DNA of 30,605 nucleotides, from positions 1-30,605 of IMG/VR virus record IMGVR_UViG_3300028030_000044. One strand, given 5' to 3'. Source of the DNA: a virus. Positions 9,168-17,026 of this stretch are shown piece after piece. The notes beneath the pieces are model-generated. The model was not told the origin of the DNA. It worked only from the letters and a program-made list of their open reading frames with translations, and did no database searches. The stretch's first letter is position 1. Each line of letters starts with the position of its first letter. Both the position numbers and the translations under genes were made by a program.

Positions 9168-9523
9168 TACCTTTTTTCGGAATACTGCGGGTAGGGCTGT
9201 CGTTCCTCCGGAACCCTTTGGTCTTGATGGCCTTGGGGCTTGCGGCAATGCAGGGCTATGGGGTATATAAATCCCATCAAGGCGCCAAGCGCGCCGAGGC
9301 TGATTGCAATGCGCATTGGGAAGCCAATCTGGCAGCGGCGCATGAAGCCGAATCCGCGAGACTGCGGAAGGCGTTGCGAGCCGCCTTGGAGCGGCAGAAA
9401 GACGCGGACAAGCGGATGGCCGAACTTCGAGCCGTGGCCGCCAAGCTAAAGGAGGGCTTTTCGGATGCGAAGGATTGCAACCTTGATCCTGCTGTCATTG
9501 ACCGCTTGCGCCGGATCAAATAG
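9164..9523 (+). CDS. Inner-membrane spanin (Rz-like)
   Basis: I chose the ATG at 9164, which forms ATGA with the endolysin stop, giving 119 residues. Residues 11-35 are a single hydrophobic segment (NPLVLMALGLAAMQGYGVY). A charged coiled coil follows (about 40-100, Ala/Glu/Arg/Lys heptads), and the end is CNLDPAVIDRLRRIK. This N-anchored, periplasmic coiled-coil layout with a short C-terminal 'D..V...L.RI' motif is that of i-spanins, which join an outer-membrane lipoprotein to destroy the outer membrane of Gram-negative hosts. The out-of-frame lipoprotein gene starting inside its 3' end supports the assignment strongly. Confidence 0.88.
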   Translation: MIPFFGILRVGLSFLRNPLVLMALGLAAMQGYGVYKSHQGAKRAEADCNAHWEANLAAAHEAESARLRKALRAALERQKDADKRMAELRAVAAKLKEGFSDAKDCNLDPAVIDRLRRIK

Positions 9524-9707
9524 CCCCGGCATTTTCTGCGACCGTCCGATACCGCCGGCCACACTCACCGAAGATTGCGCAATACCGGACATCGACAGAT
9601 CAGCGCGGCGCGCGCTGGTCGATCATCGAGTTGCATTGGCGGAATGCGCAGCCCGGCACCACCAGCTTGCCCGCTGGGCAAAAGACGCGGCGGGAGAACA
9701 GAAATGA
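9465..9707 (+). CDS. Outer-membrane spanin lipoprotein (Rz1-like)
   Basis: This is an 80-residue protein starting within the Rz-like gene in another frame, with AAGGAGGG about 12 bases upstream. The N-terminus MRRIATLILLSLTACAG is a signal peptide with lipobox L12-T13-A14-C15, so the mature protein would be a lipoprotein on Cys15. The mature part is short, with Pro early (DRPIPPATL) and two further Cys. This overlapping arrangement is that of Rz/Rz1 pairs. It would pair with the upstream coiled-coil protein across the periplasm to fuse the membranes in the last step of lysis. Its end overlaps the next gene as ATGA. Confidence 0.88.
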   Translation: MRRIATLILLSLTACAGSNSPGIFCDRPIPPATLTEDCAIPDIDRSARRALVDHRVALAECAARHHQLARWAKDAAGEQK

Positions 9708-10066
9708 GCCAGATTAACATGGTTGATGGGGCGTGGCACTTGGACAAACGGGTAAATCTGGCGACGATCATCGCGTTCGCCACTGCGGTCCTAGGAGTGG
9801 TCGCATGGCTGAACGCCACCAGAACCGATGTCGCCACCAATGCGCGGTCGATTCAAGACCTCGGGCGCATAATCGAGGTCAACCACAATGCCATTGAGGG
9901 CCTTCGCGCCAAAGATGGGGCTTCGAGAGAGCGCTTGGCGCGCGTGGAGAAGTCGATAGAATCAACCAATGAGCTCCTACAGCGCATTCTGGTATCTATC
10001 GACCGGCTTAATGACCGCATGAACCGGTCAAATCAGGCGCACGGGCTGCAAGGGGGGTCGAAATGA
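9704..10066 (+). CDS. Membrane-anchored coiled-coil protein (holin candidate)
   Basis: I chose ATG 9704 (ATGA overlap with the Rz1-like gene), giving 120 residues. Residues 19-37 (NLATIIAFATAVLGVVAWL) form one transmembrane helix. Residues 45-105 are a hydrophilic coiled coil (SIQDLGRIIEVNHNAIEGL, then VEKSIESTNELLQRILVSI). No other protein in the lysis cassette has the size and single strong helix of a holin, so this is the best holin candidate by position. A single N-proximal helix with a long coiled coil also occurs in small phage membrane proteins of unknown role, so the assignment is tentative. Confidence 0.5.
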   Translation: MSQINMVDGAWHLDKRVNLATIIAFATAVLGVVAWLNATRTDVATNARSIQDLGRIIEVNHNAIEGLRAKDGASRERLARVEKSIESTNELLQRILVSIDRLNDRMNRSNQAHGLQGGSK

Positions 10067-10416
10067 CCGATCATATCGGCTTTGCGGAAGTCACGGGAAA
10101 CGGCGAGTATGCGTTCTCGCAGCAGGTCATTTTCGTGGATCCTTCGGTGTGGTGGGGCGCCACGGGGAACGCCAAGCTGCGGGTCCGGTTTGAAGTGGAC
10201 GCCGGAGACGGAACGATCATCCAATCGTGGCCGGAGAACGCCGGGAGCCTAGGCGACTTGACTGCGGTGGATCCGGCGCACCCGAAGCGGTCCGGTCAGT
10301 TTTACGGCGAGATGCACCGGATCGTCATCGAGGTCCGTGATTTCGATGTCCCGTTTGTGCTGCGCGTTGCGTCGCGCGGCATCCCCGGGACACGGAACCT
10401 CCTCTATCAAGGATAA
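10063..10416 (+). CDS. Uncharacterised 117-residue phage protein
   Basis: I do not recognise the family. The start overlaps the preceding stop as ATGA. The sequence is beta-rich, with alternating hydrophobic and polar residues and many Gly, Trp and Phe (DPSVWWGATGNAKLRVRFEV, VPFVLRVASRGIPGT). There is no signal peptide, membrane helix or Cys pair. It lies between the lysis cassette and the fibre gene and ends three bases before the fibre start. A small virion or fibre-associated domain is plausible, but only by position. Confidence 0.6.
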   Translation: MTDHIGFAEVTGNGEYAFSQQVIFVDPSVWWGATGNAKLRVRFEVDAGDGTIIQSWPENAGSLGDLTAVDPAHPKRSGQFYGEMHRIVIEVRDFDVPFVLRVASRGIPGTRNLLYQG

Positions 10417-10419
10417 GAC

Positions 10420-11886
10420 ATGCCGTATATGGGCGACATCCATTCAGGTATCCCCGGGGGTTCGGCCGGGGCTTCTGGAATCAAGGCCGTGGAGACGATC
10501 CCGGATCGTGATGCGTTGAAGCCCGCCCTGGCTGATCGGGAAATGGTGCTTGTCCGGGATGCGTCGGCGGATCCGCTGGTAGATTCCGGCGCGGCAATTT
10601 ACATCTACAACGCCGCGACAGATGACTTCACCAAGGTTTCAGAAACGGAAAGCACGGATATTGTTCATGCCTGGAACCTCATTCTGGGCAAGCCAACGTC
10701 TACGCCAGCTCAAATTGACGCGGCCGTAGCGGCTTCCCATTCGCATCCGAACAAACCCGTCCTCGATAAATTCGCGGAATCCGGACAATACGTGCCCAAG
10801 TATAACGGGCTGGAAATCATCCGCAGCACAGCCGATTCGATGGTGATTTACGTCGCCCCGGATGCTGGTTCCGCGCACCCCGGAGATTGGGGCGAGCATG
10901 GCAGCGAAGGTATTCTGTCGGCCTATTACGAGACAACGAAATACCTCGCCCAGGCCGGGAAAATATTGGAGATCGTGGCGCGTGACGGGACGTTCTCTTT
11001 CAAGGATCCTATGATATTCAATCACCCGCAGAATGTGTCCGTCCGTTTGCGCGCGGAGCATGGCGCGGCGCTCCCAAAGATAGATGATTATTCGACGCAT
11101 GATATAGCGCACGACCAAGACCTGCTGCGCGGTGCGTATCCAACTCGGTTCACGTTTGAAGGGTGGACGGCTATAGATGTGTCATATGGCGCGTCCGCGT
11201 GGATCGAAAATATCCTCTATGAGAGCATCGCGGGTAAAAAAACTGCTATCCGTGCCCGGTATGGCGGGCAGGTCAGGGCGGGCAGAATCAGCACGATCAA
11301 TGCCTATTCTGGGTATTATGCCAACGACGCCGCGCAGATTTATGGGTATTGGGGCGGGCACCACATCGCTGACCACGGGTATTTGTCCACGGCGATTGAC
11401 GGTGCATCGATCGCTGTGAGCGGCTATAAAGATGACACGGTGGCCGGGCTGTATCTCAATCATGGGATATACGCTGTGCGCGGCGGCAATCTGACCGTAA
11501 AAAACAGTTCATCGGATGCCGTATACTTTAGGCACATTTTTGGTGACGTTGTGAATTGCCAGAATGAGTCGCAAGTATACGCGCTTGGTGTGGATGTTGC
11601 AGGCTGCAGGTATGCTGCATATTCTACTATGAATTCCGAAGTGTATGCGAGCGATTTCAAGGTCCGGGAGAATAGCTCTCTCGCATATACTTATAATAAT
11701 TCGTGCCTTTACGCGCGCGGATGGGACATTCCGCCAGACACGGAACCGGACCTCAAAAGGCGCTTTTATGCGCACGGAAATTCATGGAATGTGGTGGATA
11801 AAAACAGTTTCACGGGGGGCTCCATCGTATTGAGCCCCGTGGCGGATACGGAAGGCAATATGGGGGCGTGGAACCGGCTGCTATGA
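10420..11886 (+). CDS. Tail fibre / receptor-binding protein
   Basis: The protein has 488 residues and a start preceded by AAGGA. The N-terminal 100 residues (ETIPDRDALKPAL, VLVRDASADPLVDSGAAIYIY, then SHSHPNKPVLDKF) match the attachment-domain pattern common in phage tail fibres: an 'RDAL' turn, a value strip ending IYIYN, and an 'SHSH.NK..LD' collar. Residues 150-450 show repeating short strands with Gly/Asn turns (GGQVRAGRISTI, GIYAVRGGNLTVKNSSSDAVYF), consistent with a right-handed beta-helix and perhaps a polysaccharide-binding or cleaving surface. It probably determines host range. The next gene overlaps its stop and is a chaperone candidate. Confidence 0.78.
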   Translation: MPYMGDIHSGIPGGSAGASGIKAVETIPDRDALKPALADREMVLVRDASADPLVDSGAAIYIYNAATDDFTKVSETESTDIVHAWNLILGKPTSTPAQIDAAVAASHSHPNKPVLDKFAESGQYVPKYNGLEIIRSTADSMVIYVAPDAGSAHPGDWGEHGSEGILSAYYETTKYLAQAGKILEIVARDGTFSFKDPMIFNHPQNVSVRLRAEHGAALPKIDDYSTHDIAHDQDLLRGAYPTRFTFEGWTAIDVSYGASAWIENILYESIAGKKTAIRARYGGQVRAGRISTINAYSGYYANDAAQIYGYWGGHHIADHGYLSTAIDGASIAVSGYKDDTVAGLYLNHGIYAVRGGNLTVKNSSSDAVYFRHIFGDVVNCQNESQVYALGVDVAGCRYAAYSTMNSEVYASDFKVRENSSLAYTYNNSCLYARGWDIPPDTEPDLKRRFYAHGNSWNVVDKNSFTGGSIVLSPVADTEGNMGAWNRLL

Positions 11887-12590
11887 GGCATTTTCTTGAC
11901 GATATGGGGCTGGTGATGGCCAGCTATTCCGACGATCTGGAACTCCCGGCGCGGGCAACAGACGGGCTGGCCGAAGTGTGGCTGCCGGACGGCATTCCGC
12001 TGGTGCCGGTTTATGAAGATTTTGCCGGCCTGCCGGACCCAACGCCGCCGATTGACGACTCGGCGGACCCGCTTGACCCCGCCGATCTCATCCCTGGGAC
12101 GCCAGAGCCGCAAGTGGTGGGATACAGGATTCCCGATCTGGACGCAGCGACGGCCCGGATCGTAGCCGCGACGACAATCGACCGCCTCTATGATTGGGCG
12201 TTGAAAACAATTGCTGGCCGCGCCACGCCGATTGAGATGGCTACGTGGACGCCGAAGCGCCAACTGGTCGAAGACTTGAACGGAGAAGACCCGGTGCGTG
12301 CGGCGTCCGCGCAATCCGCGCTGGCCGCTATGGTCCCCGACAATGAAGCTACGGCGAACGGGCTGGCCAGCGAGGCGGACAAGGCGCTCTTCATGGCCTC
12401 AAAAATCGCCCCCAAAGCGCAAGCATATGCAGCCGCCATGGCAGCATCGGAAAGCGCGTTACGGGAGGCCCGGGTGTCTCTGGCGGCCATTCCAGACGAT
12501 CCCGATGCGCTTATGGCGTTTGCTGACGCGGTTCGCGCCGCCGCGCCTGTCAGACTGGCGTCATTCATGGAAGGGATGACGGGTGGCTGA
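11883..12590 (+). CDS. Fibre-associated protein, possible fibre assembly chaperone
   Basis: The start is ATG 11883, forming ATGA with the fibre stop, and the product has 235 residues. The first 110 residues are acidic and Pro/Asp-rich (DPTPPIDDSADPLDPADL). The remainder is Ala-rich and helical (AKALFMASKI-like stretches, ESALREARVSLAAI). No domain is recognised with confidence. Fibre genes of siphoviruses and myoviruses are usually followed by an assembly chaperone that is itself helical and Ala-rich, so this is the likeliest role, inferred from position. Confidence 0.5.
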   Translation: MRHFLDDMGLVMASYSDDLELPARATDGLAEVWLPDGIPLVPVYEDFAGLPDPTPPIDDSADPLDPADLIPGTPEPQVVGYRIPDLDAATARIVAATTIDRLYDWALKTIAGRATPIEMATWTPKRQLVEDLNGEDPVRAASAQSALAAMVPDNEATANGLASEADKALFMASKIAPKAQAYAAAMAASESALREARVSLAAIPDDPDALMAFADAVRAAAPVRLASFMEGMTGG

Positions 12591-13008
12591 TCAGCGATTC
12601 ATAACGCTGGCCTTCTATAAGGGCCGAGGGCGATTTTGGGATTGGGTCGTCCGCCTTGCGACCCTCTCGAAGTATTCGCACGTCGAGCTGGTCTTTCCAA
12701 GCGGTCAATGGGTGTCGAGCAGCGCCCGGGATGGTGGGGTTCGAGCAAAACGGATTCACGCCAAGCCCGGCCATTGGGATTATATCGCGTTGCCGCCCAG
12801 CCCGGCGCTGGTGGCGGCATATGGGCAAGTCCCGTTCGGCGCGAAATACGATTGGCTCGGCGCGTTCTGCACCGTGCTATGCCCATTTCGGGCCGAGAAA
12901 CGGAAGCGCTGGTTCTGCTCGGAGCTCGCAGCGCATCTTGTTGGCGCGCCAAAGCCATGGCGAATGACCCCGGCGCGCCTGCATCGGTGGGCAAAAACGC
13001 AATTTTAG
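12583..13008 (+). CDS. Permuted NlpC/P60-like (YiiX/YebB-type) hydrolase
   Basis: The start is GTG 12583, overlapping the preceding gene by eight bases, and the product has 141 residues. The motif YSHVELVF places a candidate catalytic His at 33. WFCSELAAH places a candidate nucleophilic Cys at 112. His before Cys is the circularly permuted order of the YiiX-like branch of the NlpC/P60 superfamily. In phages such proteins act as cell-wall amidases or peptidases, or in tail-tip penetration. Here it sits at the end of the late operon after the fibre genes rather than next to DUF2163. Its stop overlaps the stop of the convergent minus-strand gene by four bases, with no terminator visible between. 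Confidence 0.7.
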   Translation: MADQRFITLAFYKGRGRFWDWVVRLATLSKYSHVELVFPSGQWVSSSARDGGVRAKRIHAKPGHWDYIALPPSPALVAAYGQVPFGAKYDWLGAFCTVLCPFRAEKRKRWFCSELAAHLVGAPKPWRMTPARLHRWAKTQF

Positions 13009-13253
13009 CGCCACTGGCGCTCTTGGATCTGCTCCAGAGTCTTGCGGAGATCACTTTCATTTTCTTCGATAAGAGTGTTTATGGCGGATTGCCGATCCGC
13101 TGCGCGCTCTCCGAACTCGTTGAAAAGCCGCATGGCTTCCTCTCCGTCCTTGAAGATTTCATCCTGCCGCGCCTTGGCCCACTCCCTGACAGACTCTGAG
13201 GCAGCTTTGAGCCCTTCGGCTACGCCTTCCGGGGCTTTTGATTCCTTGGTCAT
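13005..13253 (-). CDS. Small acidic helical protein, unknown function
   Basis: I chose the ATG at 13253 because GAGGAGAC lies just upstream and the upstream stop ends two bases before it; a GTG at 13280 inside the GcrA-like gene is possible. The 82 residues are almost wholly helical and charged (SVREWAKARQDEIF, NTLIEENESDLRKTLEQIQERQ), consistent with a coiled coil. No family is recognised. It is the last gene of the minus-strand operon and is coupled to the GcrA-like gene, so a role linked to it is possible. Confidence 0.6.
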   Translation of the reverse strand: MTKESKAPEGVAEGLKAASESVREWAKARQDEIFKDGEEAMRLFNEFGERAADRQSAINTLIEENESDLRKTLEQIQERQWR

Positions 13254-13254
13254 T

Positions 13255-13833
13255 CTAGTCTCCTCGGTTCGAGATTTCACGATTTGCGGCCCGCCGGGCC
13301 TTCTTCAGGTTTTGCGCCCTCACAAGAGTCCGCGTGTTGTCGTAAACAGCGTCCGAATGGTGTTCGCACCACGAACTCCCGGGATATTCTGTAGGCGCCC
13401 CGCAATACCGGATTGGGCGCTCAGACCCCGAGATAATATATCGGCATTTATGAAAGCCGTAGTCCAGGTCCTCCAGCGTGATCCCGCCGGGACGGACTTC
13501 CATGCCGTGTATTCTTGGGTCGGGCGCTGCCTTGGCTTTGGCTTTGGCTTCGGCGCGGGCTTTGGCTTTTTTCGCCCGGGATTCTGCTGCCGCAATTGCC
13601 TGTTTGGTTTTGCGATTATTACCAACGACTCTGTTGGCTGCGTCGGGGTTTTCCGCGTCGACCATGCGTTTCAGTTTCCCGGCCACGGCGTTGCGGGATA
13701 GCCCGATGGCCCTGCCGGCGTCGGAATATGATCCGCCGGAATGCAGCACACGCAGCATGGTTTCCACCATGGAATCTGTCCACTTGGCGCATGTGTGGGA
13801 GCGCCCGTAGCGGGACCGGCGGGAGTATGTCAC
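13255..13833 (-). CDS. GcrA-like cell-cycle transcription regulator
   Basis: The start is GTG 13833 (GTGA overlap with the methylase gene), giving 192 residues. The N-terminus has a helix-turn-helix of the GcrA type: WTDSMVETMLRVL (18-30) then GLSRNAVAGKLKRM (44-57), where GcrA has 'W....V..L..LW' and 'TRNAVIGKVHRL'. A long Lys/Ala linker (about 72-103) separates a C-terminal Cys/His cluster, C130, C144, C156 and H158-H159 within CRYI..., RYCGAP and WCEHH, which corresponds to the 'C.W....FCG...YC..H' end of GcrA. In Caulobacter GcrA works with sigma70 at GANTC-methylated promoters. A phage copy could redirect the host RNA polymerase. This is one of the strongest host clues in the window. Confidence 0.82.
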   Translation of the reverse strand: MTYSRRSRYGRSHTCAKWTDSMVETMLRVLHSGGSYSDAGRAIGLSRNAVAGKLKRMVDAENPDAANRVVGNNRKTKQAIAAAESRAKKAKARAEAKAKAKAAPDPRIHGMEVRPGGITLEDLDYGFHKCRYIISGSERPIRYCGAPTEYPGSSWCEHHSDAVYDNTRTLVRAQNLKKARRAANREISNRGD

Positions 13834-14426
13834 AGCACACCCCCCAAATCTGTTGCGGTTATCCCGGACTGCCGGATAAGATCATCGGGCAGTTCATCCC
13901 CCCACACGGCCCAGCCGGGGAAGGGACGGCGCGCGAAGAGCTCGACATACGGCCCGGGCACAAGACGCTGAATGCGCCGATGGATTTCTTCCGGTTTCCG
14001 GCTATGCTCCATGCGGGGCGCCATGGCTACTTGCTTCACGTTGCGGGCTATCCGTTTTGGCCGTCCCTTTGTCCCGAGCAGCACGAACTCCGCGTTCTGG
14101 CGGGTCCAGAACCCCATCCCGGTGAACGGAGTCTCCCCGTCCCTGTTCACTTTGATCCACGTGAAGGCCATGGATTTATAGGTGAAGCCCCAAGCCTTCA
14201 TGACCTCGAATGCGTCCGGGAGCATGGCGCCCGTCGCCCACAAGAACAGAGCGCAATCCTTGTCTGCCATGTCGGCCACGGGCAGGGCGCAAATATCCTT
14301 TGTCGGCATCGTGCTATAGTGATTTGACGCGCTCCGTCCAGTCCCTTTCGAGGAGCGGACGCGGAAGTCCCACGGCGGGTCCGCGAGAATTGCGCCATAT
14401 TTGCCCGGGGGGAATGGAATATTCAT
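13830..14426 (-). CDS. MT-A70 family DNA N6-adenine methyltransferase
   Basis: I chose ATG 14426, which forms ATGA with the previous gene and has GGAGGGG upstream; the 198-residue product starts MNIPFPPGKYGAILADPPW. The catalytic DPPW is at 16-19, as expected for the MT-A70 family. Later motifs (LFLWATGAMLPDAFEVMKAWGF, FWTRQNAEFVLLGTKG, KPEEIHRRIQRLVPGPYVELFAR) complete the MT-A70-like fold used by many phage adenine methylases. The likely reaction is SAM-dependent methylation of adenine in DNA. The target site cannot be read from sequence. It lies between the DnaA-domain-IV gene and the GcrA-like gene. Confidence 0.88.
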   Translation of the reverse strand: MNIPFPPGKYGAILADPPWDFRVRSSKGTGRSASNHYSTMPTKDICALPVADMADKDCALFLWATGAMLPDAFEVMKAWGFTYKSMAFTWIKVNRDGETPFTGMGFWTRQNAEFVLLGTKGRPKRIARNVKQVAMAPRMEHSRKPEEIHRRIQRLVPGPYVELFARRPFPGWAVWGDELPDDLIRQSGITATDLGGVL

Positions 14427-15007
14427 GCTGCGCCCCTCCGATGCCGGTTCGCCAGCCACATTCTGAACTCCTCTTGCCGCCCGAGGTCGTAGGCGATTCC
14501 AAGGGCGATTTCACGACCTTCTGGCCGCCGCCACAAAGTGTTGACGGCGTGCAGGATCGTTGTGTGGTGCCGCTTGTAGGCTTTGGCGAGCCTCATGGAG
14601 CTGATACGCAGCGGAGATAGCGCATAGGCCAGCGCCCACGCGGCCCGGCGCGCTTCGACCACCGCTGGAACTCGGCCCATGCCATAGAGATCCTTTTTTG
14701 ATATGCCGGTCTTCTTCGCCACAAGATCCGCGAAGGCGTCTATGCTGGCGGCGGCGGGCGTGGTCCGGCCATTCAGAACAACGAGCCGCCCGCCGCTGGT
14801 CGGCATCCGCCAAAGTGCGATCAGGACCTCGGTGCCCATTTCACCCCGTTCCATCTTGGCCATGTCGTGCTGCAAGCACAACACCGCCGCTTCAAGATGC
14901 CGGATCTTCGACTGTGCGGAAGTTATGGCACGTTGGCTTTCGGAAGCGGCCAGCCATTTCCGCGCCATCTGGCGCTGCCGCCGGTCAGGCTCAAGCATTC
15001 GGTTCAT
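14423..15007 (-). CDS. Protein with DnaA domain IV (DnaA-box-binding) fold
   Basis: I chose ATG 15007 (ATGA overlap, GGGAGGAC upstream), giving 194 residues. Residues 1-60 are helical and charged. Residues 91-158 align with the C-terminal DNA-binding domain of DnaA: FADLVAKKTGISKKDLYG, then VEARRAAWALAYAL, and the signature RHHTTILHA (146-154), which in DnaA reads DHTTVLHA. No AAA+ ATPase motifs (Walker A or B) are present. It could bind DnaA boxes or a phage origin, or compete with host DnaA. The first His of RHHTT replaces the usual Asp, which may change base specificity. A related truncated form occurs in some other alphaproteobacterial elements, as I recall, but this is not checked. Confidence 0.8.
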   Translation of the reverse strand: MNRMLEPDRRQRQMARKWLAASESQRAITSAQSKIRHLEAAVLCLQHDMAKMERGEMGTEVLIALWRMPTSGGRLVVLNGRTTPAAASIDAFADLVAKKTGISKKDLYGMGRVPAVVEARRAAWALAYALSPLRISSMRLAKAYKRHHTTILHAVNTLWRRPEGREIALGIAYDLGRQEEFRMWLANRHRRGAA

Positions 15008-15309
15008 GTGTAGTCCTCCCACCAGCGGTCTTTTATGAGGGCCTCGCTGTCTTTCCGGCGCAGCAGGTATGTCCGGGCCTGCGGACGCGACTCGCGTCTC
15101 CTGCCCCTGTTTCCGGCTGCTGGGGGCGCAAAAGAGAGCCATGCCATACCCGCCGCCAGTCCGAGAAGCGCAAAAGTCACGCTGAACGCCACCCATGCCT
15201 GGCTGTCGAACCGTCCGTCCGGTCCGGTAGCCAGCAAAGCCATGACGGTTCCGGTGGACCCGGCGGCGAAGGACAAGACCAGCGCAAGAAATAGTTGGAA
15301 AATCCTCAC
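15004..15309 (-). CDS. Small membrane protein with two transmembrane helices
   Basis: The start is GTG 15309 (GTGA overlap with the GapR-like gene), with GGAGGAC upstream. The product has 101 residues. Two hydrophobic segments lie at about 4-26 ([20 protein letters not shown]) and 39-61 ([21 protein letters not shown]). A basic tail follows ([19 protein letters not shown]). No family is recognised. It is nested between regulators and a methylase rather than with the lysis genes, so it is not a clear holin. A role in superinfection exclusion or membrane anchoring is possible but unsupported. Confidence 0.65.
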   Translation of the reverse strand: MRIFQLFLALVLSFAAGSTGTVMALLATGPDGRFDSQAWVAFSVTFALLGLAAGMAWLSFAPPAAGNRGRRRESRPQARTYLLRRKDSEALIKDRWWEDYT

Positions 15310-15590
15310 AGCAAGTCCTCCGATTCCGTGGCATTGGCCGAGGGGACCATGCCGAGCGCGTGCATATACAGATCGAGGATGGCTTGTTCCTCTTCCACCT
15401 CTTCCCGGTCGCGTTTTCGCTGGGCGATCAGCTTGCGCAGCACCTTGACCTCGAAGCCTTGCCCCTTTGCTTCCGCATAGACCTCCTTGATGTCAGCGGC
15501 GATGGCCGCTTTTTCCTCTTCCAGATTTTCGATACGTTCGACCACTTTCGCCAGCGCGGGGGCGATATTGCTTATTCGGGACTCAGTCAT
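15306..15590 (-). CDS. gapR: GapR/DUF2312 family nucleoid-associated protein
   Basis: The protein has 94 residues. The core [42 protein letters not shown] and [13 protein letters not shown] are almost the textbook DUF2312 signature, in the usual order and at near-usual length. In Caulobacter, GapR binds overtwisted DNA ahead of replication and transcription forks and affects chromosome replication and the cell cycle; related proteins are common in Alphaproteobacteria. Here it is coupled by ATGA-type junctions to both neighbours and stands two genes upstream of the DnaA-domain-IV gene. A phage copy may aid phage DNA topology or interfere with the host protein. Confidence 0.9.
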   Translation of the reverse strand: MTESRISNIAPALAKVVERIENLEEEKAAIAADIKEVYAEAKGQGFEVKVLRKLIAQRKRDREEVEEEQAILDLYMHALGMVPSANATESEDLL

Positions 15591-17026
15591 GATGTTTCCT
15601 TCTGTTTGCGAGCTTCATTTTCTTCGGCCACAGTCAGCGGCCCAAGGAACCGGCGCAGCCGGATCGGGATTTTCCACCGCGCGGCCACGTGATGCTGCCG
15701 AACGGCCAGGTCGAATCTGGAAGGAATTACCGGAATCCCGAGGGCTTTGGCCAGATGCAATTCCGCTTGCACACCTTCCGAGGCTTCGCTGCCAATCTCG
15801 GTCAGATGAACTACATCGGCGTGATCGGTGATCCAATTGATGTTGTCCCGCATGATGCGGCGCAGATTGTAGCAGTCCGGAAGCCGTTCGGGATCCCCCT
15901 CTGGAGACATGGCGTCGGCGGCCGGAACGTCCGGCCAGAGTTTCCGTCCGATACGCGCGGGATTGAAGATCGTGGTCCGCTGGCTCGGAGCCGGCACGGC
16001 ATTGCCCATCCACTCAAGCGCGAGCATCTCGGGGAAATTGAAATCCCGAATCTTTGACATCGGACTGGCCAGGTATGCGCGTTTCCAGGGTTCCGGCGAG
16101 CGCGCCGGCCCGGAAGGATACACGCTGTCCCACGCGCCCGGGTCCGGAGCAGCATATTCGAGCCAGATCCGCCGGAACACTGACGACCATTTGGGGTCCA
16201 GCATGTTGTCTGCCAAATCGTGGATCTCACGCAGCAGCTTTTCCGGGGCGGTGTTGTAGGGCAGGCTCAAGATGTAGCCGATCTTATTCCTGACGCCAGC
16301 AGGAAACTTCAATTCCTCGCGAAAGTCCCCCTGCGCGTAAAACATGGCGCGGAGTATCGAGTGGGTCCGCTGGACGGATTCCACAAAACAGTCCGCGTAG
16401 GGGGCGATCCGTCTTGAGGGTCCGGGGTTGCCATACGCTGCGGACAGGCGCAGTGCGGCCCTGGAGATGCGTTCTGCGTCCTGCTTGGACACGCCGGAAT
16501 CTTCCGCCACTCTGGCGGGTCTTCTGCTGAAATCCGGGTTTCGCCGTCCGGGCCGGTCTTTGGCCCAGCGAGCGTGTTTCTGCTCGAATTGCTGGTAAGC
16601 AGCATCGGCGTCAGCTTCCGCCTCTAGGTCCATCTTGGCGGCAGGGCACGCTTCGGAGGCGCTTTTTCCATCCTGCGCCTTCGTGTGGGCTTCCAGCCAT
16701 TTCGGGAGATCACCTTTTACAGGCCGGTCGTCTTCCAGCGTGCCATGCACTTCGGCGTCGAGAATGATGCAGGCGCACGCCATGGCGTGTCCCAGGTGGT
16801 GCATTCCGGAGTCGCTGGCAAGGTCTTCGCCATCCCACCACGCCATCCAGTGCCGCATGGCGGCGTTGTAATAGATCTTTGCGGATACCGAAGCGCCCCG
16901 GTAGTTCATGGCGCCGTATTTACGGGCGCCATCCGCCATGGCGCTGCCGAGCGTGAAGATTGCCACGGGGGGAACGGCGTCAAGAGAAGGCTTTTTGACA
17001 CCAAATTTTTTCTTCGGATCGGTCAT
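15587..17026 (-). CDS. dATP/dGTP diphosphohydrolase-like protein fused to a nucleoside deoxyribosyltransferase-like domain
   Basis: I chose ATG 17026 (ATGA overlap with the upstream gene), giving 479 residues. Residues 1-100 ([58 protein letters not shown]) match the N-terminal domain of the dATP/dGTP diphosphohydrolase family (formerly DUF5664), a MazG-like nucleotide hydrolase. The middle 100-310 is not recognised. Residues 315-430 ([51 protein letters not shown]) resemble the DUF4406/nucleoside 2-deoxyribosyltransferase fold. This fusion suggests handling of deoxynucleotides, for example pool adjustment or base modification. Catalytic residues of both halves were not verified. Confidence 0.7.
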   Translation of the reverse strand: MTDPKKKFGVKKPSLDAVPPVAIFTLGSAMADGARKYGAMNYRGASVSAKIYYNAAMRHWMAWWDGEDLASDSGMHHLGHAMACACIILDAEVHGTLEDDRPVKGDLPKWLEAHTKAQDGKSASEACPAAKMDLEAEADADAAYQQFEQKHARWAKDRPGRRNPDFSRRPARVAEDSGVSKQDAERISRAALRLSAAYGNPGPSRRIAPYADCFVESVQRTHSILRAMFYAQGDFREELKFPAGVRNKIGYILSLPYNTAPEKLLREIHDLADNMLDPKWSSVFRRIWLEYAAPDPGAWDSVYPSGPARSPEPWKRAYLASPMSKIRDFNFPEMLALEWMGNAVPAPSQRTTIFNPARIGRKLWPDVPAADAMSPEGDPERLPDCYNLRRIMRDNINWITDHADVVHLTEIGSEASEGVQAELHLAKALGIPVIPSRFDLAVRQHHVAARWKIPIRLRRFLGPLTVAEENEARKQKETS

